From contig WJXW01000005.1 of assembly GCA_015832175.1 (NCBI GenBank), positions 2,108,001 to 2,172,000 of the forward strand: DNA of 64,000 bases. Reading direction: 5' to 3'. Positions 56,477 to 64,000 of the stretch are shown in pieces (position 1 is the stretch's first letter; every line of letters begins with the position of its first letter). A program made the position numbers and the translations under genes. This stretch comes from Paraphaeosphaeria minitans. Taxonomy: Eukaryota; Ascomycota; Dothideomycetes; Pleosporales; Didymosphaeriaceae. Below the pieces are notes generated by a model. It did no database searches. It worked only from the letters and a program-made list of their open reading frames with translations, and was not told the origin of the DNA.

Positions 56477-58918
56477 ATGTCCTCCCCAACTGGCGTGCGG
56501 CATCGCGGCACAAAGGACAAGAAGCGACCAACCACGCCCAACCCGGATGCTATCGTAGAGCAGATGGACAGTGCAGTCACCAAAGTCAAGCGCGAATTCA
56601 AGGCGAACCAAGGCAGCGAGTGGGACTACAAGCTGGCCATCGCCGTAATCACAGTGTTAGCTTTCATTACACGCTTCTGGGGCATCAACCACCCGGACCA
56701 GGTCGTGTTCGATGAGGTGCACTTCGGAAAGGTACGAGGCATAGCAGCAATAGACAGGCAGTGACCTGCGACGTACTTGCAAGCGCGAGGCTGACAAGCA
56801 TAGTTCGCTTCGTACTACCTCCAGCGGACCTACTTCTTCGACGTCCACCCGCCCTTCGGAAAGCTTCTCTTTGCCTTCGCTGGCTGGCTCGTCGGGTACG
56901 ATGGCAGCTTCCTGTTCGAGAACATCGGCGATTCGTACATCACCAACAAGGTCCCGTACGTCGCCTACCGTGCCATGCCCGCGACCATGGGCGCGCTTAC
57001 CGTGCCGACCGTCTTCTTGATCATGTGGGAGTCTGGATACTCGCTGCCGGCTTGCATAACTGCGGCTGGCTTGATGCTCTTTGACAACGCCCACATTGGC
57101 CAGACTCGCCTGATTCTGCTCGACGCGACCCTGATCTTCTTCATGGCATTGTCTGTCCTAGCCTACATCCGCTTCTACAAGCTCCGCCATGATCCTTTCA
57201 GCCGCAAGTGGTGGAAGTGGTTGCTCCTGACTGGTGTGTCTCTCAGCTGCGTCATCTCGACCAAATACGTTGGTGCCTTCACCTTCTTCTCAATCGGTGT
57301 TCCCGTCATGATTGATCTGTGGGATCTTGCCAATATCAATCGCCGCCAAGGAGCCTTGAGCCTTCCGGAACTGGGTAAGCATTTCGCTGCTCGTGCCATT
57401 GGTCTCATCGTCATTCCGTTCCTGCTCTACCTGTTCTGGTTCCAGGTGCACTTCTCCATCCTCAGCAGGTCCGGTCCGGGAGATGACTTCATGACCCCAG
57501 AGTTCCAAGAGACTTTGAGCGACAACGCCATGACTCTTCAGTCTGTTGGTATCGACTACTACGATTCGATCACAGTCCGCCACAAGGAGACTAAAGTGTA
57601 CCTTCACAGCCACACGGACCGCTACCCGCTCCGTTACGACGATGGCCGCATTTCTTCGCAGGGACAGCAGGTTACGGGATATCCTCACAACGACACCAAC
57701 AATCATTGGCAAGTCCTGCCCTCAAAGCCCCTTGAGAGCACCAGCGGACAACGTGTCAAAATTGGTGATGTTGTGCGTCTGCGCCACGTCATCACTGATT
57801 CCATGCTTTTGACCCACGACGTCGCGTCTCCGTATCATCCCACCAACCAGGAGTTCACGACGATGGGCATGGAGGAAGCGAATGCAGGCCGCTACAACGA
57901 CACTCTTTTCGAGATCAGGGTCGACCCCAAGGGCAAGGGAGACTTCAAGACCATGTCGTCTCATTTCAAGCTCATTCACGTGCCCACCAAAGTTGCCATG
58001 TGGACTCACACCACGCCGCTCCCCGAGTGGGCGTACAAGCAGGCCGAAATAAACGGAAACAAGAACGTTCAGCAAAGCAGCAATGTATGGTACGTCGATG
58101 ACATCCCCTCTCTCCCTGAAGAGGATGAGCGCAACAACAAGGAAGTCAAGCAGGTCAAGCACCTGTCCTTCCTGCGAAAGTACATCGAGCTCCAGCGCGC
58201 CATGTTTTACCACAACAATGCGCTTACCAGCTCCCACCCTTACGCCTCGTTCCCTGTCTCCTGGCCCTTCCTTCTCCGTGGTGTCTCCTTCTGGACCCAC
58301 AACGACACCAAGCAGCAGATCTATTTCTTGGGTAACCCTCTTGGCTGGTGGCTTGCATCATCGCTTCTGGCCGTATTCGCTGGTATCATTGGTGCCGACC
58401 AGTTGGCTCTCCGCCGTGGCGTCGAAGCCCTCGATGAGCGTAAGTTCCCCTTTCTTGTCACCCTGTCCCATTACCGAGACATGTCCTTACACCACCCAGG
58501 CACCCGCTCCCGCCTCTACAACTCTACCGGTTTCTTCTTCCTCACCTGGGCCGCCCACTACATACCCTTCTACATCATGGGTCGCCAGCTCTTCCTGCAC
58601 CATTACTTGCCCGCGCACCTGGCCTCCGTCCTGGTCACCGGCGCGCTCGTGGAATTCATCTTCAACATCGAGCCTGTGGATATCGAGGCCCCAGTCGCTG
58701 TCGTCAAGGGCCACAAGCGTACGGTCAGCAAGCCTGTCCGCGAGCGCGTGGCCAAGCAGACTCTGCTTGGTAGCTGGATCGCAACGGGCGTCATCCTCGC
58801 CGCGGTGGGCTGGTGCTACCTATTCTTTGCGCCTTTGACGTACGGAAGCCCTGGACTCAGCGTCGAGCAGGTCAACGCGAGGAAGTGGCTGGCGTACGAC
58901 TTGCATTTTGCGAAATAG
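56477..58918 (+). CDS. PMT4: Dolichyl-phosphate-mannose protein O-mannosyltransferase, PMT4 type
   Basis: Exons 56477-56731, 56804-58439 and 58500-58918 give 769 aa (introns 72 and 60 nt). PMTs transfer mannose from dolichol-phosphate-mannose to Ser/Thr of secretory proteins in the ER membrane. The catalytic loop 1 is intact: HPDQVVFDEVHFGKFASYYL with the Asp-Glu pair, then FFDVHPPFGKLLFA. Many transmembrane segments flank a lumenal MIR region (VKIGDVVRLRHVITDSMLLT, HVASP-type repeats). SGPGDDFMTPEFQETL and RYDDGRISSQGQQVTGYPHN are PMT4-subfamily features, as is the ending YDLHFAK. The 60-nt intron is a multiple of three and has no in-frame stop, so it can be missed. Splicing it restores ALDER-TRSRLYNSTGFF. 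The gene is convergent with the AMP deaminase gene. Confidence 0.95.
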
Positions 58919-59484
58919 ACGGGCTGGGGAAGGGAAGCCATGCCAGAAAGGAACGAAGGACGGGCGCGAGCGAGAGGTGTCGTGCGTGCGTTCTTGGGCG
59001 TCATCTTTGTTGGGCGGTGTAGTGCATACAAACGGTTCGGCTTGCACAGCGTGGCGCGGGGTGTGGGCAGCTTCTCGACTTGACGAGGCTCGTCAATTTT
59101 CCTCTCGTGGTTCCTCATCTTGGTTATATCTACTCTACATCCAGCTAGACTCGGTAAGGGGGAACCATATGGTATCGTAATCTTCATTCAATTTTTTTTA
59201 TGTTCTGGTGGATTCATGATGATGTAAGATAGTAGCTAAACCGAAACACTCGGTTGAACGAACAGAAGACAGGAGATGTGAAAATAAAAAGATGGTGAAA
59301 TGTCCTTCATGAAGGGTTTATGTCGTAAAAAAGGCCAAAGTCGAACCCGAGTCCATCCATCCTGTCTAAGTGCCAAATTGGTTCGTCCTCCCGTCACTGC
59401 CTTGGGGGTTTAATCATTATCCACGCGCCTTGCCATCATTCTGAAAGACTTGCATCGTCACCGTGTCAGCAATTTGCCCCAAGT
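58919..59484. other. Convergent 3' intergenic region
   Basis: Between the stop codons of PMT4 (+) and AMP deaminase (-). It is AT-richer after 59170 and holds no supported gene. Confidence 0.55.
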
Positions 59485-62400
59485 CTACAAGTCCTCATCA
59501 TCCGTATCCGGCTCCTCCGTCACGGAATCCTCCTTGAACGCGACCCTCCCCGGCGTTTGCGTTACCACGGCTGGAACCGGGCTCTGCAATCCCGCTTCCG
59601 AGCCAATGTCGTTGCTCCGGATGCTGCTCCTCCTCCGCCCATGGCGACTCACAACTCCAGGAAACAGCCTGGGCTCCGCACCGTCGATGGCAACGACGCT
59701 CTGCGTGCGCTGCAGACCGCTGAGCGAATCATCTGGGGTATTGGCACCGCTTGCTTGCGAGGCACCCGTGGGCTGCGGCGGTGCAGATCCCCCTGTGATG
59801 ATACCCAGGCTCGAGACGCGGTACGCTCGTTCGAACTCTGAGTCTTTGGTGCGGGTCGGGGACGCGGGTTGCGTTCCGGGACCGCCTGAGGGAATGCGAG
59901 CTTGTTGGGCGGGGAACATGGGTGACTGGTGAGCCGGCGGGAGGGAGAATGCTTGATGGTCGGATTGCAGATTAGCAGTGGAAGGGTGTGTTTTCAGCGA
60001 AGCGACAGGGGAGCCAGGATGGGTGGCATGATTGGAAACGGGAGTGTGCGGTGGCGCAGAGGCAGGTTGGAGATTGGAGCTTGTCAGAGCGCTTGTGCTG
60101 CTTTGCGAGGCACGGGTGTAGCGTTCGATCATGGCAAGCTCGGACATGAGTGTCTCATGACGGAAGGCCTCGCGGATGCTGGGGACGTTGGACTTTGCGA
60201 CGTCGTTGCCTTCGACGCCCGGGAGATGGTAATTTTGACCGAGGAAGCGTTGCTTAATGACGTGTTCAAAGCCGCTTTGCTCGACGGAGTGCTTTGCAAG
60301 TTCGCACATGTCTACCGCACTCAGCTTGTATATCTGCGCTGCGACCGAGTACTCTTCTATCAAGGGCTCTTTAGTAAAGGCAAACTGGAGAGGATCGTCG
60401 GTTGATAGCGAGACGTTCAATCCTCGTCTGAAGTAGTTGAGGAAAGGATTGCGCTCATATGCGAGAAACAAGGCGTTGTTGCTCAGTGGAGACATGGCTA
60501 CACCGATCTGTTCCAGATAGAAGATGTACTGCAGGAATGGCACCTTGCGCAATAGCAGACCATGGCTGATGCTGTGAGTGCAGAGGACAGCGGCCGCCAA
60601 ATGATCGGTGTCACCAGCTTCACCACAATGCGGCCGAAGCAAGAACGTGTTGAACCCTCGCTGTTTTCGCCAGACATTCAGCGACGCAATGTTGGCAAAG
60701 AGATAGTACATCCAGTAACTGTAGGGCGGGTTCTGCTTTGTCGACCAATTGGAAGGGTAGGGGAACTTCTTGTAGACTCTTCTCTCAATCTTGCTTTCGT
60801 CGTCAACGCTGTCGAAACCAATGACTCTCTGCAGGAAGACGTGAAGCTTGGGATGACTGCTCGGGTCTCTTGTAACCTCGAAGAGAGGCTGGAATACATT
60901 AACAATGACTTGTTCAAAATTGCCCATCAAGCCTGATGCCTTGTACACATCGTACAGACGAGGTATCTGAATGAGCCATCGCACATTAGGTGAGAACAGC
61001 TTGTTGTCCACAACCCAAGCAGCAAGCTTGTCCCACTCATCAATGTCGCGACCGTAGATCGAGATGCGCCACTCTACGAACTGATACTTGCTCGATTCAA
61101 GATCGGAAATGACTTCTTTTGTGATCTCAGCCAAGTACCGGCCTTTGATGAAGTTGTCCGTCTTGAGGAAGATCGTACGCAATCGAGACTCGCCAACCGG
61201 GTTGTACTTGAGATTGAACTTGTCGAATCGGTGGAACGAGTCAGTGTGCGCCTGGGAAAGTCAGCTGACGTCTAGAATGTGATGCGCACTATACGCACAT
61301 GCATATCGAGCGTATCGATACTGAGGTCGTACGCTGTCAAGTTGATTGATTCGAACACTTCTCTCAGGGTGAGTTCCTTGCCATCGCGGAAGATGACGAC
61401 CTCATCTGGCGACTTCTTCATCTTGGATTTGATGAAGCGAAGCAAATGCTTCTGGTTCATGCAGGCTGAATGATGAACGTGAGTATCGATTTTACGGACA
61501 TTGTAAAAGTCCCTGTGGGGCACCTTTTTCGTGTCGGCAGTCTCCTGGTACTCGTTCAAAAGATAGTATAGATTGAACTTTCCTTCAAGGTACTGTAGCC
61601 GCCTGAAAGCAAAGCTCTTGCTGGGTCCGTCAGAAGAGATTTCAAGAATGCTGTCAAGGTCCATGTAGTAGTCTCGTAGCGTAGGGATGGCTACGATGGG
61701 CGTGTCAAGCTCCGCAGACTTGGAGGTCTCGTAGACCTGGAAGACACCGCTCTCGTCTAGACGGGATGACATCTCGGAAACGCCGGGTAGAGGCAGCAGA
61801 TCATCCATGTTGAAGTCCTCTCCAATGTTCTGGCCCATTTTGCGGGGTGGCTTCTGGGGCGCATCGTGTGGATCGAGCACTGTGCTGTTCTGCAAGCTGC
61901 CTGAAGCGTTTTGGCGCTCCTTTTCCCTCCACACCGGCTGTGGGTGGGGTGGGTAGATATTGTAAGAAGGATCGTCTTTGGGGTTGTCAAAGCTGCCTTG
62001 TAGCGAGAGACGGATATATTTATGGCGTATGTCGAGCACCTTTTGCACGTTGGTGTAGATGGCACCCAGTTCTGCAGCGACACTTGCATCGTTCATGGCG
62101 AAACCTCCTGCGCCGCTACCGATGCCTACGCCTGCGCCCGCGCCATGTATACCTTCTTCGACGAGTATGGGCTTGGGCTCGTGGGGCAACCCCGGGTGCT
62201 TTGTATGTTCTCTAGCTTGGGCGTCGGGTTGCATGTAGGGTTCTGTTGTGTCCGGCTGGTGGGCCTGATCATTCACAGCGTAGGGATGCGATCGCGGCTC
62301 ATGTGACAGCTCCGCCTGTGACACTCCAACAGGCAGCGTCAATCGTGGTCCCTGATTCGCAAGGCTGGCATTGCTTTTCCGCGAGCGGATGCTGCCTGCC

Positions 62401-62904
62401 CTGCTCCGTTGTTCGACGCCATCGCCGCCACCGAAGCTCACTGGGAGCGTCTTTGCACGTATCACAGGGCTAAAACCATCCCCAGCCTGCGAGCCTCCAT
62501 ACTGGCTCTCGAGCTGGTGACGCTGATAGAATTGTTTGGCCTCTGACTGGCTCATCTTCTTCTCGGATGCGTAGTCGTAGAATGCAGTGCGCCGCTGCTT
62601 GTCGCGCGGGAGCAGTCCTTGTGCATCGTCGGCAGCACCATTGTCGCCGTCTTGGGCGCTCGTGTCCGCAGTAACTTGTACCGCAGGTGCTTCACTGTCG
62701 AGGGTTCTTGAAGCTTCGGCGCCGTCGAGCTCGTCAGAAGACTCAGCGCTCAGGTCGTCATCCTCAGAGGAGGGGATTTGGTCGTCGAGATGGGCCGCAC
62801 CCAGGTCCGGCGACGCATCAGGCGCAGACGAAAAGGAGCCTGAAGCTCCGTCAGCCTCAATTGCACGGTATACAAGTTCCGCAGCAGGTGTTACCTTTGA
62901 TCAT
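59485..62904 (-). CDS. AMD1: AMP deaminase
   Basis: Exons 62904-62895, 62839-61299 and 61251-59485 give 1105 aa (introns 55 and 47 nt). The enzyme deaminates AMP to IMP with zinc in the cytosol and helps set adenylate balance. The catalytic domain is complete: [20 protein letters not shown] (zinc His), [18 protein letters not shown] across the second junction, then [40 protein letters not shown] and [20 protein letters not shown] with the catalytic Asp pair. The N-terminal 300 residues are acidic and Ser-rich and mostly disordered. The C-terminal 190 residues are Ser/Pro/Gln-rich. The first coding exon is only 10 nt (ATGATCAAAG, CACC before ATG). It was chosen because the downstream frame is open but has no ATG before MSQSEAKQF, and the 55-nt intron has a perfect CTGAC branch. 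Confidence 0.93.
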
Positions 62905-64000
62905 GGTGCTGAGTCGAGGTGGAGGCGGAGCTTGTGTGCTGTTCCTGTCTGGCGAAATAAATCATGGGGACTGCAGGTCGCTGCCACCAGCCGCCGGCGG
63001 TGCAGCCCGCATGTGACCCCGCGTCGGCGGCCTCCGCAGCCCTTTTTCAAACAGCATCGATTCGCATTCAGCAAATCTAATTGCATCGAAAATGAATACG
63101 AGTCAAAGATGCAAAGCATGAGTAAAAGCTGTCGTATAGGGCTGCATTGAACGGTGCACCGGCTGCTGAACCGATCCAGCCCAGCGTACCTGGGTAGCCG
63201 GCCGCGGCCGTTTCTGCTGTTCCGCTACTCTCTGCATGGCAATCACAGTATGGATTGTATCGAATCAATGCAGCATCAGCATGGCGATGTTGGTTTTGGC
63301 CTGATCTTGGTTTGACATGCATCTTCGGGCTGAGGTTTGAGCGGATTGCCTATCTACCTACACACGGTGAGCAGCTCCAGATGCAGTGCCTGAGAGAAGC
63401 AATCGATAGGTAAGCCAAGCTCGCTTCCTTCCAGGAACTGGCGGGGAAGGAGCGACGTGGGACGTGGGACGTGGGACGTGGGACGCGAGCGCGACGTGAC
63501 AAGTAGGTACACTTCCCACCATCACCGCAACTCCGCAGACACCAGCTGTTGCTGTTTACGGACAACAACTGTCTTCTTTGTGGTCTCGCGAACGCTCGTG
63601 CTCGGCGTGTTCTCCCTCACCATCTCGACGGAGACACTCGACATGTTCAACGTTGATGATACTGGAAAAACAATGGTCTATTATTGTTGTCTTCATAGCG
63701 AAGGTCCAAAAATCGTTCCATCTTCAAATCCGCGATTCGTTGCAAAAAGCACCTCGATCATCTGCCTCCCCACATTCAGCTTCGCCTGCTAACAGGTTGA
63801 CCTCTCGATATACAACCCATCGAGTCATCCCAGGATAAAGCGTTCGCATAAGAAAGAGCGGACAAATTCCTGTTTCGTACACGGCAGGTCTCGGCAGACA
63901 TTTGTATCACATCGTCACGTGTTCAGCTTTTCTTGTCCGTTCGAGTAGATGTACCGTTGTTGGTATTGGTTGATGGACCAGCAGATCTCTGGCCGTGAAA
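62905..64000. other. AMP deaminase promoter and window end; no gene seen
   Basis: A short 9-bp GGGACGTGG-type tandem repeat lies at 63454-63485. A plus-strand frame at 63457-63792 starts within it and shows no family features. A gene beyond the window may have its leader here. Confidence 0.5.

Noticed and set aside
63457..63838. Plus-strand frames of 86-111 codons at the window end
   Set aside because: Begin inside a 9-bp GGGACGTGG repeat, overlap each other and show no family features; may be leader of a gene beyond the window.

Overview
The window reads as a nuclear chromosome segment of a filamentous ascomycete (Pezizomycotina; a dothideomycete is my guess, not shown). Genes have short introns (mostly 44-72 nt, GT..AG, often with a CTAAC/CTGAC-like branch site). 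Fungal-only families are present (DUF4246, DUF3659). The left end carries transposon relics mutated in the way fungal repeat-induced point mutation (RIP) mutates repeats. Exon borders are hand-placed from splice consensus, reading phase and remembered family alignments; no search was run.

Layout. 1-8640 is AT-rich, gene-free transposon wreckage: a plus-strand chromodomain-containing Ty3/gypsy element (gag end, zinc knuckle, protease, RT, RNase H, integrase, chromodomain), a short GC-richer insertion inside its RT, a minus-strand gag fossil with no visible pol, and a pair of inverted 220-bp LTR-like arms. Base composition changes sharply near 8640.

9.2-20.3 kb: GH25 lysozyme-like gene (-), FAN1-type nuclease (+), MFS transporter (+), DUF4246 protein (-), and an IQ-motif protein related to plant IQM proteins (+). 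20.3-22.4 kb is minisatellite-rich. 22.4-27.7 kb is one large LEA-like/DUF3659 repeat protein gene. 27.7-33.1 kb is gene-free and full of tandem repeats, ending in the leader of the CCAAT-binding subunit gene hapB (+). Then come an ankyrin protein (-), a sterol-glucosyltransferase-like UGT (-) and a secreted GMC oxidoreductase (-). 42.1-47.1 kb is gene-poor with one probable decayed coding fragment.

47.1-62.9 kb is a compact housekeeping block: SDH1 (-), ribosomal protein uL3 (-), PP2A B-subunit (+), UDP-GlcNAc-type transporter (+), PMT4-type O-mannosyltransferase (+) and AMP deaminase (-). It covers respiration, translation, phosphatase signalling, wall/glycan precursor supply, protein O-mannosylation and purine metabolism. 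The genes are co-located rather than forming one pathway, and I see no secondary-metabolite cluster.

The most interesting items are the DUF3659 protein with alternating repeat types, the IQM-like gene with a probable 13-nt micro-exon, the nested elements in the RIP-type relic, a GH25 with Gly in the catalytic DxE position, and an unidentified decayed coding fragment near 43.7 kb.
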